This document shows, one piece after another, positions 49,839 to 58,600 of a stretch of 64,000 nt of DNA. The notes under the pieces are model-generated. The model was not told the origin of the DNA. It saw only the letters and a list, made by a program, of their open reading frames with translations, and made no database searches. This DNA is from Rubrobacter_A sp965214435 (GTDB lineage: Bacteria > Actinomycetota > Rubrobacteria > Rubrobacterales > Rubrobacteraceae). The position numbers and the translations under genes are program-made. Every line of letters begins with the position of its first letter. The stretch's first letter is position 1. The stretch spans positions 1,922,001-1,986,000 of the forward strand of contig OZ243960.1 of NCBI GenBank assembly GCA_965214435.1, read 5' to 3'.

Positions 49839-51248
49839 TTACTCCGGGCTCTCCTCATCCTGGCGCACCTCGATGGCGTGCGGTTCCGAGGGCCAGACGC
49901 TGCCGTCTCTGGTGTACATCGCTAGCATGAGGGAGTGGGGGCCATCTTCCACCCGGCTCGAGTCCCACTGGAAAGGGACTTCATTGTGGAAGCCGGAAGG
50001 TACGCCGTCGACATATAGCTCCCATTCGGAGACGCCGGACGGTTCCACATGGGAGAGATTGGGGTCCAGGAGGTACTCTCCGGAGACAGACTCTGCGGGA
50101 GGCCGGGGTAGTATGACCTTGGGAAGCGGGGCTGCGGCGGAAGGTACTGCAACCTGCTTCAGGGCTTGATAGGTTAGAGAGGGCTCGAGGTCTCCGTTCA
50201 GGATAGTCCACTCGCTCCCTACGGTGCTTTCGGGCAAAAAGGAGTACCAACTCATGCCGGAGACGTAAGGAAGCTCTCGGGCTATGGCGTAGGCTCTCTT
50301 AAGGTACAGCGCCCTTCTACGGTCCGGCACCGCGGGCATCCAGGTTCTCTCCGTGGAGTACCCGAACTCTCCTATAAAGATCTCCTTGCCACCCTCTTCG
50401 TTAAGATCCACGACACGCTTCACCTGGGAGATACCCGTAAAGTGAGGAGCTAGGGGACCGTTGGCCCCGTCGACTGTCAGGTCTTGCGGCTCCCAGTCCG
50501 GGGAGTCGCCGTAGGTATAGGGGTGTACCGAGAGCTCGTCAAAGAAGTAGCTGTTCTCCGGCGCGTCCGGGTAACGGCGGACGGCCTCGTAGAACTGGCT
50601 CAAGTACCCGGCGTCGTTCATCGAGAGCCCTCCGAACGCTACGGTGACCCGGGAGTCGGCTTGCTTGGCGCTCAAGTAAGCCCTCCGCAGGAGGGCCGCG
50701 TACTCTGCGGGGTCCGGGTCCGGTTTCCAGAAATCGACCGAGTTAGGCTCGTTCCAGACCTCGTAGCGCCCCACCGAGGTACCGTACCTCTCCACCAGAT
50801 AGCTTACAAAGTCGCCGAACTCCCGGATGTCGTCTCTCTCCTGGGGCGGATACCAGATACGGTTGTAGTCGGCGACGCTATCTTCGAGCCGCGGGTGGAT
50901 CCGGTCCGGCGACCCGTTTACCTGGAGTGTGAGCTTCAGGCTCCGCTCCCGGGACTCGTCGACCAGGCGGTCCATGGGCTCCGTCCTGTAGCTTTCGGGT
51001 GAGTCCCGGGGGGCCACGTACCACCACGAGGCACCCGAGACAATAGAGTTTACTCCGGCGGCCTGGGCGAGATCCAGGGCCCGCTCAAGCTCCGATTCGG
51101 TTAGCTCGTAGGGGTTGATCGGCACGGCGTACTCGAAGCCGCCCGCGACGTCCGGGGACACTTCACCGTCGGGACCGCCACAACCGGAAGCCAGGACCGC
51201 GGCAGCCAGCACCACGAGCACCAGGAGAATACTTCGGCCGCCGCTCAT
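49839..51248 (-). CDS. clan-A glycoside hydrolase lipoprotein
   Basis: Secreted lipoprotein of 469 residues. Signal peptide with a run of Leu/Val/Ala and a cysteine at 23 in VLASGCG (slightly atypical lipobox). The TIM barrel has the acid/base Glu167 in YEVWNEPNS and the nucleophile Glu294 in IFIGEFGYS, the pair of clan GH-A families such as GH5/GH39. A C-terminal beta-sandwich follows (EPSGVSEWELYVDGVPSG, DGPHSLMLAMYTRDG). It is the last gene of the EPS operon and may trim or release the polymer. Substrate unknown. Confidence 0.86.
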   Translation of the reverse strand: MSGGRSILLVLVVLAAAVLASGCGGPDGEVSPDVAGGFEYAVPINPYELTESELERALDLAQAAGVNSIVSGASWWYVAPRDSPESYRTEPMDRLVDESRERSLKLTLQVNGSPDRIHPRLEDSVADYNRIWYPPQERDDIREFGDFVSYLVERYGTSVGRYEVWNEPNSVDFWKPDPDPAEYAALLRRAYLSAKQADSRVTVAFGGLSMNDAGYLSQFYEAVRRYPDAPENSYFFDELSVHPYTYGDSPDWEPQDLTVDGANGPLAPHFTGISQVKRVVDLNEEGGKEIFIGEFGYSTERTWMPAVPDRRRALYLKRAYAIARELPYVSGMSWYSFLPESTVGSEWTILNGDLEPSLTYQALKQVAVPSAAAPLPKVILPRPPAESVSGEYLLDPNLSHVEPSGVSEWELYVDGVPSGFHNEVPFQWDSSRVEDGPHSLMLAMYTRDGSVWPSEPHAIEVRQDEESPE

Positions 51249-51252
51249 GGCC

Positions 51253-52347
51253 TCACAGGCGGCTTCCTTCGGACAGAGCCTCGTAGAGGTTATCGAGCCG
51301 GGCCACCACGGACCGGATGTCGTAAATACCCCTTATGGTCTCGTCCGGCGCGCCAAGCCGCGCTCCGCGCTCGTACTCTCGGAGCAGGGCCCGCCGGACC
51401 TCATTGACGTTACCCGAGACCCGGCGCACGCCGTCTAGCTGGAAACCATCGAGCGCCGGGCAGGCGGCGACGATGCTCTTGACGCCCACCGCCGTAGCTT
51501 CCAGAATCGCGATCCCGAACGTCTCCTCCGTGGAGGGGGATACGAAGACGTCCAGGGCCGAGAGTAGCCCGGCCACGTCGCTCCTCTCTCCCGCGAAGAT
51601 CACCCGCCGGGAGAGCCCGGTCTCCCGCGCGACCTCCTGAAGCCGGTCTTTTTCCTGTCCCTCGCCTACGAGCAGCAACCACCCGCCGCGCTCGAGGACC
51701 GGTCCGGCGGCTTTTATGAGGACGTCGAAACGCTTGAACGGGTGGAGTCGTCCGACGGCACCCACGACGTAGTCCTCCGGAGGTATGCCAAACTCCTCCC
51801 GCACGATCTTTCGGGCGGAGGGGTCAAACCCGAAGCGCTCGAAATCCACCCCGTTCGGGACGACCCTTATCTTCTTCCTGGATACGCCCCACTCGACCAG
51901 ACGTTTCTCGACCCTGGGCGAGACGGCGACGGTTGCGTCGGAGAGGAGATCGGTTGCCAGATAGAGTAGCCTCACGGCCCGGGTCTTCGGCCGGCCTTCG
52001 ATCTGCTCTTCTCCGAGGGAGTGCTCGGTCGTGACGATCACGGGCACCCCCGCGAGCTTCGCCGCTATCCTCCCGTAGACGCAGGCCCGGTAGAGATGTA
52101 CGTGCACCACGTCGTAGCCTCCCTCGCGCACGAGAGAGGCCAGCCGGAGCCCGGAGAGTAGCTGCCGGTTTGTCTGCATGCCGAGGTCGCGCACCCTTAC
52201 GCCCCTGGCAGCCATCTGGCGGCCCACATAACCGCAGTTGTACAGGGAGACCACCTCCGAGTCGTGGCGGGTGTGCCGGAGCACCAACTCTAGCTGGGAC
52301 TCCGCCCCGCCGCTCGCAAGACCGGTGATGATGTGCAGAACCTTCAT
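51253..52347 (-). CDS. GT4-family glycosyltransferase
   Basis: Retaining GT-B glycosyltransferase of 364 residues. The N-terminal glycine-rich acceptor loop is HIITGLASGGAESQLE. The C-terminal nucleotide-sugar site is VGAVGRLHPFKRFDVLIKAA and SPSTEETFGIAILEATAVG (the E-x7-E motif). It adds a sugar to the lipid-linked repeat unit in the cytoplasm. The ATG at 52347 starts the Rossmann strand; the longer frame overlaps the deacetylase. Minus-strand EPS operon. Confidence 0.9.
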   Translation of the reverse strand: MKVLHIITGLASGGAESQLELVLRHTRHDSEVVSLYNCGYVGRQMAARGVRVRDLGMQTNRQLLSGLRLASLVREGGYDVVHVHLYRACVYGRIAAKLAGVPVIVTTEHSLGEEQIEGRPKTRAVRLLYLATDLLSDATVAVSPRVEKRLVEWGVSRKKIRVVPNGVDFERFGFDPSARKIVREEFGIPPEDYVVGAVGRLHPFKRFDVLIKAAGPVLERGGWLLLVGEGQEKDRLQEVARETGLSRRVIFAGERSDVAGLLSALDVFVSPSTEETFGIAILEATAVGVKSIVAACPALDGFQLDGVRRVSGNVNEVRRALLREYERGARLGAPDETIRGIYDIRSVVARLDNLYEALSEGSRL

Positions 52348-52354
52348 AGATAAT

Positions 52355-53071
52355 TCACCGGGTACCGCGGAGGATACCCGGGTACCGGGCAACCCCCCCG
52401 AGCTTCAGTGCAAGCCTGACCCGGCCGTCCTTCTCGCCCGCGTGTATCCGGGGGAGGTCGTGGACGCCGCGCACGACCCGGGTCTTGTAAGCGCAGGCGT
52501 AGGTGTAGCCGGCGCGCCGGACCTCCCGGACCGCCCTCTCGTCCAGGTCACCGTAGGGATAGCAGAACCCGGTCACCTCCTCGCCCAGTGCCTCGTTCAA
52601 GGCGCGGCGGCTCTCCGAGACCTCCTTCTCCAGCGCCTCTGGTTCCAGGCCGGAGAGCCTGACGTGGGTGTCGCCGTGGGAACCTACCTCCATACCCCGG
52701 CTAGAGATCTCCCGGAGACCATCGGCCCCTAGAAGTTTCATCCGGGGTCCCTGGTCCCAGGTGTTCTCTTCCCCCAGCTTCCCGGCCAGGGCGAAGACCG
52801 TAGCGGAGAAGCCGGACCGCTCCAGCACCGGCAACGCATACTCCAGGAAGTTCTCGTAACCATCGTCGAAAGTGAGCCCTACGAGCCGGCGAGCCTTACC
52901 CAGGGACGCCGCCGCGACCAGTTCTCGCACGGAGGTCCCGCGCAGTCCCCGGCGTTTCAGGTAGCGCATCTGGGCCTCGAAGCGCTCCGGCGTTACGCAG
53001 ACCTTGTTCGGGTCTTCGGGTAGCCGGTCGACGGCGTGGTACATGATCACCGGCGGCCAGCGGGTGCTCAC
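52355..53071 (-). CDS. polysaccharide deacetylase (NodB domain, CE4)
   Basis: Carbohydrate esterase of 238 residues. The NodB motifs are TFDDGYENF (catalytic Asp and metal Asp) and SHGDTHVRL (two metal His). CYPYGDLDERAV and RIHAGEKDGR also match. It would remove N-acetyl groups from the polymer or its precursor. No signal peptide is seen at the GTG start, which lies within the MurJ stop (GTGA). A longer frame reads through the flippase gene and is not native. Confidence 0.88.
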   Translation of the reverse strand: MSTRWPPVIMYHAVDRLPEDPNKVCVTPERFEAQMRYLKRRGLRGTSVRELVAAASLGKARRLVGLTFDDGYENFLEYALPVLERSGFSATVFALAGKLGEENTWDQGPRMKLLGADGLREISSRGMEVGSHGDTHVRLSGLEPEALEKEVSESRRALNEALGEEVTGFCYPYGDLDERAVREVRRAGYTYACAYKTRVVRGVHDLPRIHAGEKDGRVRLALKLGGVARYPGILRGTR

Positions 53072-54630
53072 CGGCGCCTCCTGAAGTTCAGCACACCGAG
53101 TAGCCCGGTCCTGAGCTCGTCCAGCTCCCCGAGACCCACGGCCCGTCCGACGACCAGATACATTATCCCTATCACCATACCTCCCAACATCAGTTCCACG
53201 ATAGCAGGTAGACTTTCCAGAGGTCCGATCAGCGCGAGCGGCAGCGCGCACGCCCCGGCGAGCGTCACCGCGACGGTGGCTCGAATAAAAAAGGCCAGCA
53301 GAGCCTTCAGGTCCAACTCCACCACGTGGTGGCGCACGTCCCGCACCAGAAGAGCCGACATGACGGTTATACCCACCGCGTTCCCCGCGGCCAGTCCTAC
53401 CGCCCCGAAAGCATCCAGCAGCGCCAGGCCAACGAGAACCGTGACGACCAGACCGACGAGCGCCGCCCGCACCGGCCTCCAGACGGTGCCGCGCTGGGTA
53501 AAGAACGGCCGGACCGCGACGCCGACCAGCGTCTGGCCCAGAAGACCTAGAGAGTAGACCCGCAGTACCGCGGCGGTGGCCTCCGCATCTTGAGCCGTAA
53601 AAGCCCCGCGCTGGAAGAGGAGTTCGACCACCTCGGGAGCCAGCACAAACAGAAGCGCCGTGGCGGGCAGTATCAGCGCGCCGACCATCCGCAGGTCATT
53701 GTCCATGACCCGGCCAAGCTCCTCCCGGTCGCCGGCCGCCGCGGCCCGGGCGACCGCCGGAAACGTCACGATAGCCACGGTGACCGCCAGGGCCATGGGC
53801 AGTTGGCCCACTTTCGAGGCATAGTTCAGGTACGAGATGGCTCCCGGCTCCAGAAAAGAACCCAGAAACCGTTCCACGTAGACCTGAGCCTGCCGCTCCA
53901 GCGTAAACACCCCGACCGGTATAAAAGCCGCGAACTCGTACAGCAAGAGCCGGTCAACACTGGCAAAAGACCGCGGCAAACCGGCGTTCCGGATAAAAGA
54001 GGGGATTTGTATCAGCAGCATCAACACACTCCCGATAACGAGACCGATGGCCGCGCTGTAGATGCCGAACGACTCCCGGAAAAAGAAGATGCTCGCCAGG
54101 ATGCCGAGGTTGTAAGCCGCGAATACCGCCGCCGGAATACCGAAGATCTGGGAGGCGTTCAACGCGGCGGTCGCATAGCCCGCAAGGCCCATAAAGAAGA
54201 TCGTCGCGGCCGCGATACGGACCATCCGGGCCGCCAACTCCGGCTCCGCGAGACCCGGCGCTAGAATCTGTACCAGCCACAGGGCGAGAAAGGCCGTGAG
54301 GAGAGTAAACGCGAGCAGCGCCACCGCCACCGGCAGCAAGGACCGGGAAACCAGGCCGCGGACGGAGCCTGTAAGCTCCAACTCTTTAGAGAACAGGGGA
54401 ACTAGGACAAATATCATGGCCCCCTCCATAACCAGAGAAGACACCGACTCCGGGATCGTCCAGGCTACCATGAACGCGTCCGTCTCGGCCGAAGCCCCGA
54501 AGTATTGGGCTATGGTAAGGTCCCGGACGAAACCCAGAAGACGCCCCAGGGTGGTAACGGCGGCCACCAGAGCCGCCGTCCTTAGTATGCCGCGGGTCTT
54601 ACCTCCCATTGCCGCCAATCTTGAGGTCAC
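53068..54630 (-). CDS. MurJ/MviN-type lipid-linked oligosaccharide flippase
   Basis: MOP-superfamily membrane protein of 520 residues with about 14 helices. The N-terminal block GRLLGFVRDLTIAQYFGAS-ETDAF is the MurJ hallmark; SYLNYASKVGQLPMALAV and LLFQRGAFTAQDAEAT also match. In an EPS locus without a separate Wzx gene it is the likely flippase for the lipid-linked unit; it may alternatively be a general MurJ. GTG start at 54630 overlaps the GNAT gene; ATG 54609 is an alternative. Confidence 0.88.
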   Translation of the reverse strand: MTSRLAAMGGKTRGILRTAALVAAVTTLGRLLGFVRDLTIAQYFGASAETDAFMVAWTIPESVSSLVMEGAMIFVLVPLFSKELELTGSVRGLVSRSLLPVAVALLAFTLLTAFLALWLVQILAPGLAEPELAARMVRIAAATIFFMGLAGYATAALNASQIFGIPAAVFAAYNLGILASIFFFRESFGIYSAAIGLVIGSVLMLLIQIPSFIRNAGLPRSFASVDRLLLYEFAAFIPVGVFTLERQAQVYVERFLGSFLEPGAISYLNYASKVGQLPMALAVTVAIVTFPAVARAAAAGDREELGRVMDNDLRMVGALILPATALLFVLAPEVVELLFQRGAFTAQDAEATAAVLRVYSLGLLGQTLVGVAVRPFFTQRGTVWRPVRAALVGLVVTVLVGLALLDAFGAVGLAAGNAVGITVMSALLVRDVRHHVVELDLKALLAFFIRATVAVTLAGACALPLALIGPLESLPAIVELMLGGMVIGIMYLVVGRAVGLGELDELRTGLLGVLNFRRRR

Positions 54631-55165
54631 TCCGGCGCAGCCGCGCGGGACCGAGCGCCAACCAGCGGTATGACCCGTGGACCTCGAACCCCGCTTTCTC
54701 GAAAGCTCTCACAGCAGCCCGGTTCCTCGCGCTGGTCCAGGCTTCGCAGTGGTCTACCGCGAAGCTTGCGTCCCGCAGGGCGGCCAGGCTACTTTCTAGC
54801 AACTCGACCATTAACCCCCGGCCGCGCGCCTCTGGCACGGTGTATGCGTCGTAGAAGTAGGCTACTCTGTCCGGCACCGCGATGTCCGCGTCAAACTCGT
54901 AGAAGTACACGTTGCGGCCGGAGGCCATCCAGACAAAAGACTCGACTTCCCCCTCCTCGTTCCGGGCCGCATAGCAGAGGTCGCCTTGCTCAAGGCGCGC
55001 CCGCATCGGGGTCGCACTCGAGTACGGCAGGACTGCCTCTAGTTCGTCTATCTCTCGCCCACCCAGCAGCACCGCCCTACCGCCCGGCCCGTCTGATGGT
55101 CCGAGAGGGCGGGAGAGCTTTACGGTACGGTTGAATTTAACTGCGCGCTTTAGAGACTTTAGCAA
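54599..55165 (-). CDS. GNAT N-acetyltransferase
   Basis: GNAT-fold enzyme of 188 residues. The acetyl-CoA pyrophosphate loop is VPEARGRGLMVELLESS (R/QxxGxG/A). DHCEAWTSARNRAAVRAFEKAGFEV is the typical strand-helix end, quoted in part (RAFEKAGF). The N-terminal 45 residues are basic. A role in acylating an amino sugar of the EPS unit is likely by position. TTG start at 55165 overlaps the glycosyltransferase end; its own 3' end overlaps the flippase. Confidence 0.83.
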   Translation of the reverse strand: MLKSLKRAVKFNRTVKLSRPLGPSDGPGGRAVLLGGREIDELEAVLPYSSATPMRARLEQGDLCYAARNEEGEVESFVWMASGRNVYFYEFDADIAVPDRVAYFYDAYTVPEARGRGLMVELLESSLAALRDASFAVDHCEAWTSARNRAAVRAFEKAGFEVHGSYRWLALGPARLRRSDLKIGGNGR

Positions 55166-56276
55166 CGTTTGTCACCTCGGAGTAGATGTCGGTTGTAAGT
55201 TCAACCGTTCTTTGACGGGTAAACTCCCGGAGTACGCGCTCCTGGGCTGCTCGCCCGGAGTCCCGGCGCAATCGGGGGGAGTCGGCGTAACGCAAGATAG
55301 CTTTCTCCAGCGCACCGGGGTCTGCGGGAGGGACCACCGCGCCGAAGGTGTCGGTGGGGATCAGGTCCCGCACCCCACCGACGTCCGTGGCGACCACCGG
55401 CAGCCCGGCTCCCATAGCCTCCAGCAGGGTGTACGGCATTCCCTCCCACAGGGACGGCAGCACGAATACGTCGAGCTTCCGCAGATGTTCCCACGGCTCG
55501 TCTACCCGGCCGACGAACTCGAAGCACCCCCGAAGCTCCTCCCGGGTCTCCAGCCGCCGCCGCAGGTTCTCAAGGTCGGGGCCGTACCCGGCAACCGAGA
55601 AGCGGACCCCGTCGCGCCCGGCGCATATCCGCGAGGCGGCCTCAATAAGGTACTCGACGCCTTTCTGGCGCGTCAGCCGCGCCACGGTCCCGACGACCAG
55701 CTCACCGCTCCCGGCCCGGGGACGGGGCTCGGGTGGGAGATCTACCCCGTTTGGCACGAGCCGCAGCTTTTTCTTGGAGCCCCGGAGCCTGTGCTGCCCT
55801 AGCTCTAGCTCCTCGGTCGAGACACAGATGACACGGCTGGTGATAAAGGTTAATACCTGCTCGACCGCCGTGTAGAAACGCCTCTCGGGGAGGCTGTTCG
55901 AGACCAGAAACGACCAGGCATGAGGGGTATATAGAACGGGAGTCCTGGCGAGCCAGGCGGCGGCCCTGCCCAACACGCCGCCCTTTGCACTGTGGGTGTG
56001 GACTACAGAGTACCCGCCCTTGCGGATCATCGCGTAGAGCCGCAGGGCGGCAGCCAGGTCTCTGCGGGGCGACACCTCCCGGACCAGGGGCAGCGTCTGT
56101 ACGCAGAAACCTCTGGCCCTCAGCTTATCGGCCAGTTCCCCGGGAGAGCACGCAACGTCCACGGACCACCCCGCCGCCCTTAACTCCGAGCTCAGGCTTA
56201 GGACGTGGTGGGCGACCCCGCCGTCGGCCGGCTGGCATACTTGCAGCACCCGCGGACTGCTCACCGGCTTTCTCAC
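55137..56276 (-). CDS. GT4-family glycosyltransferase
   Basis: GT-B enzyme of 379 residues. The acceptor-side loop QPADGGVAHHVLSLSSEL is at residues 14-31. VVGTVARLTRQKGVEYLIEA and PSLWEGMPYTLLEAMGAGLPVV (E-x7-E) form the donor site. Related to exopolysaccharide transferases of the EpsD/EpsF type. GTG overlaps the TGA of the upstream FemAB-like gene. Its amino-acid sequence is clearly distinct from the other GT4 protein at 51253. Confidence 0.9.
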   Translation of the reverse strand: MRKPVSSPRVLQVCQPADGGVAHHVLSLSSELRAAGWSVDVACSPGELADKLRARGFCVQTLPLVREVSPRRDLAAALRLYAMIRKGGYSVVHTHSAKGGVLGRAAAWLARTPVLYTPHAWSFLVSNSLPERRFYTAVEQVLTFITSRVICVSTEELELGQHRLRGSKKKLRLVPNGVDLPPEPRPRAGSGELVVGTVARLTRQKGVEYLIEAASRICAGRDGVRFSVAGYGPDLENLRRRLETREELRGCFEFVGRVDEPWEHLRKLDVFVLPSLWEGMPYTLLEAMGAGLPVVATDVGGVRDLIPTDTFGAVVPPADPGALEKAILRYADSPRLRRDSGRAAQERVLREFTRQRTVELTTDIYSEVTNVAKVSKARS

Positions 56277-57499
56277 CTACCCGGACCCCGGCGCAGGCCG
56301 CGCAAGTAGCCTGCGGCGCTAACGAACCATTCCGGGGCCTTTCCGGAGTAGAGGTACCGGCGAGCCGCGGCCCGGCCGGCGTGATAGCCAGCGTAGGGCA
56401 GCCACGCGATACCCGGGCTGCAGCCCAGTATCGCCCGGTGGTTTACGAGCGTCTCGGCGGTCCAACGCATCTTGTAGGGCTCTTCGCCTCTCAGAAAGCT
56501 CATCGCGGGAGTGTTTCCGTCACAGGCTGTGTTTATCGCGTCCCAGACGAACAGAGAGCTTACCTGGTACCTCTGTAGGAAATCCCTGGTCGCCCCGCCG
56601 AGGTACTCACCGACAAAGTCGCTTCCCAGCAGCAAGAAGTGGGAGGCTAAGATCTCTCCGTCCCGGTGAAACTCGACGACCCGGCCCAGTCCCCGCTCGC
56701 TCATACGCCGGGCGGCCGCCACCAGGTGCCCCTCGAACCGGCGGCTCTGGTGCTCGGGGGTTATGTCCCGCCCTTCCCACGACTCCCGGTGCAGCGCCAC
56801 CAGCCGCCGCGCCGCTACCTCCGGCTCTTCTGCCGCCGGCCTCACCCGCACCCTATCTTCCTCCAACCACCGGATAGAGCGGCGGGTCGTCTTCCGGAGT
56901 CCTTTGCTCACAGAAACAAGTACCTCAGGCCATGGCCTTACCGGTATTAGCGGACAGACGGACTGATCTACGCGAGCCTCTGCCCCGGTCCACGCCTCAA
57001 CCAGCCTCCACGCCCGGGCTTCGGGCCTCAGCTCCTGGAGGTCGGCTACCCGCCAGCCGCCCATGCCCCTCAACGCCTCCACCGCCGCCCGACATACCCT
57101 CTCTTCCCATCCCTCCCTTACCACAATGTCCAGGTAGTCCGTTATGCCCGTCCCAATGAACAACAGCCGGCCAAGCCCCAAGCGCCGCTCGTCGAGCATC
57201 AGAGGAAGGATGCCGACCAGGGTCGAGCCTTCCCGGACGGTGAGCAGCCGCAGCTTGTAGTCTCCTCCGTAGTTTTCCCACCACGAGTACAACCACGCCC
57301 ACGACTGAAACGGCGTGGCTTTCGGGCTGTTGTCGTAGAGTTCGGCCCACTCCTGCTCCAGCTCCGCGAAAGCCTGGTCTTCGCTGATAACCTCGCTAGT
57401 AACCGCGGTCTCGACCGGTGGGCCTAGACGAGCATTCACCTCTGTACCGGGTCTGCCACCGACTGACAACTTTCTCACTCTATCCGCTCCTTTCCGCAT
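56273..57499 (-). CDS. FemAB/CelD-like GNAT acyltransferase, copy 1
   Basis: A 408-residue double-GNAT protein of the CelD/BcsL or FemAB-like family. The first half has AELEQEWAELYDNSPKATPF, FIGTGITDYLDIVVREGWEE and MGGWRVADLQELRPE, and the second half has SIRWLEEDRVRV, VALHRESWEGRDI and FLRGEEPYKMRW. Such proteins are found in EPS loci and probably acylate sugars. It lies ten bases downstream of a paralogue (57509-58600), with which it shares a 349-base identical block. The N-terminal 40 residues are unlike the paralogue. TTG/ATG start uncertain. Confidence 0.85.
   Translation of the reverse strand: MRKGADRVRKLSVGGRPGTEVNARLGPPVETAVTSEVISEDQAFAELEQEWAELYDNSPKATPFQSWAWLYSWWENYGGDYKLRLLTVREGSTLVGILPLMLDERRLGLGRLLFIGTGITDYLDIVVREGWEERVCRAAVEALRGMGGWRVADLQELRPEARAWRLVEAWTGAEARVDQSVCPLIPVRPWPEVLVSVSKGLRKTTRRSIRWLEEDRVRVRPAAEEPEVAARRLVALHRESWEGRDITPEHQSRRFEGHLVAAARRMSERGLGRVVEFHRDGEILASHFLLLGSDFVGEYLGGATRDFLQRYQVSSLFVWDAINTACDGNTPAMSFLRGEEPYKMRWTAETLVNHRAILGCSPGIAWLPYAGYHAGRAAARRYLYSGKAPEWFVSAAGYLRGLRRGPGR
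57022..57370 (-). repeat. 349-bp block identical to 58195-58543
   Basis: No difference was found by eye between this block and 58195-58543 (constant offset 1173), although the flanks diverge at once. A second, shorter near-identical patch links 56690-56812 with 57868-57990. Confidence 0.9.
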
Positions 57500-57508
57500 T
57501 GCTTCTTG

Positions 57509-58600
57509 CTACTTTTTCACTCGTAGATGCTTTTTGGCCCTTGAGCGCAGGCTCCAGTACCCGGCGTACAGTCCCCAGGAGAAAGAGCCCCGTCCCAGGA
57601 AGGCCCGGTAGGTAGTGACTATGTCGGGTTTCCAGCGCAGCTTGTAGGACTCCTCTCCTCTGAGCAAGTCGAGGTGCGAAAGGCCCCTGTCGTGGGCGAT
57701 GCCCAGCTCGTGCCACGTACGGACGCTGCTTACCTGGTACCGGCGGCGGATGTCTTCGTGCCCGCCGCTGAGATACCCTCCGACGAAGTCCTTCCCGAAT
57801 AGCAGGAAAGTAGACAGAATCATCTCCCCCTCCCGCCAGTACTCGTGCACCTCACCCAGCCCGTCTTTCGTCATGCGCCGGGCGGCCGCCACCAGGTGTC
57901 CCTCGAACCGGCGGCTGAGGTGCTCGGGGGTTATGCCCTGCCCTTCCCACGACTCCCGGTGCAGCGCCACCAGCCGCCGCGCCGCTGCCTCTACGTCCAC
58001 CGACACTGGTTCGCGGCGCACACCATCCGCCCGGGCCTTTCGGAGAGCCCCGCGCACGTTGCTCCGGAAATTGCTGCTCAACCGAGAGAGCAACTCTTCC
58101 CTGGAACCAGCGGTGGCTATTACCGGGCAGCGGGACTGCTCGATGCGGGCGGCCGGTCCGCTCCAGTGCTCGATGATCCCCCAGGCGGCAGCCCCGGGCC
58201 TCAGCTCCTGGAGGTCGGCTACCCGCCAGCCGCCCATGCCCCTCAACGCCTCCACCGCCGCCCGACATACCCTCTCTTCCCATCCCTCCCTTACCACAAT
58301 GTCCAGGTAGTCCGTTATGCCCGTCCCAATGAACAACAGCCGGCCAAGCCCCAAGCGCCGCTCGTCGAGCATCAGAGGAAGGATGCCGACCAGGGTCGAG
58401 CCTTCCCGGACGGTGAGCAGCCGCAGCTTGTAGTCTCCTCCGTAGTTTTCCCACCACGAGTACAACCACGCCCACGACTGAAACGGCGTGGCTTTCGGGC
58501 TGTTGTCGTAGAGTTCGGCCCACTCCTGCTCCAGCTCCGCGAAGTCCCGGGCGCTGCGGCCGATACTGCTCTTTAGCCCCTGGTTCGAGCGGAGGTCCAC
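57509..58600 (-). CDS. FemAB/CelD-like GNAT acyltransferase, copy 2
   Basis: A 363-residue paralogue of the downstream gene. The first 150 residues are nearly the same protein (identical from about residue 20 to 135), while the second half differs (SNFRSNVRGALRKARADG, DFVGGYLSGGHEDIRRR, LLRGEESYKLRW). The shared half may bind a common donor and the divergent half different acceptors; this is inference. Start at GTG 58600. Upstream is the O-antigen-ligase-like gene one base away. Confidence 0.85.
   Translation of the reverse strand: MDLRSNQGLKSSIGRSARDFAELEQEWAELYDNSPKATPFQSWAWLYSWWENYGGDYKLRLLTVREGSTLVGILPLMLDERRLGLGRLLFIGTGITDYLDIVVREGWEERVCRAAVEALRGMGGWRVADLQELRPGAAAWGIIEHWSGPAARIEQSRCPVIATAGSREELLSRLSSNFRSNVRGALRKARADGVRREPVSVDVEAAARRLVALHRESWEGQGITPEHLSRRFEGHLVAAARRMTKDGLGEVHEYWREGEMILSTFLLFGKDFVGGYLSGGHEDIRRRYQVSSVRTWHELGIAHDRGLSHLDLLRGEESYKLRWKPDIVTTYRAFLGRGSFSWGLYAGYWSLRSRAKKHLRVKK
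58195..58543 (-). repeat. 349-bp block identical to 57022-57370
   Basis: Second copy of the direct repeat, in the first half of acyltransferase copy 2. Such exact identity between otherwise diverged paralogues points to recent gene conversion or a partial tandem duplication. Confidence 0.9.

Noticed and set aside
57852..58523. 223-codon minus-strand frame, partly identical to one at 56997-57350
   Set aside because: Shadow of the two acyltransferase genes; the identity comes from the duplicated block, not from a second protein family.
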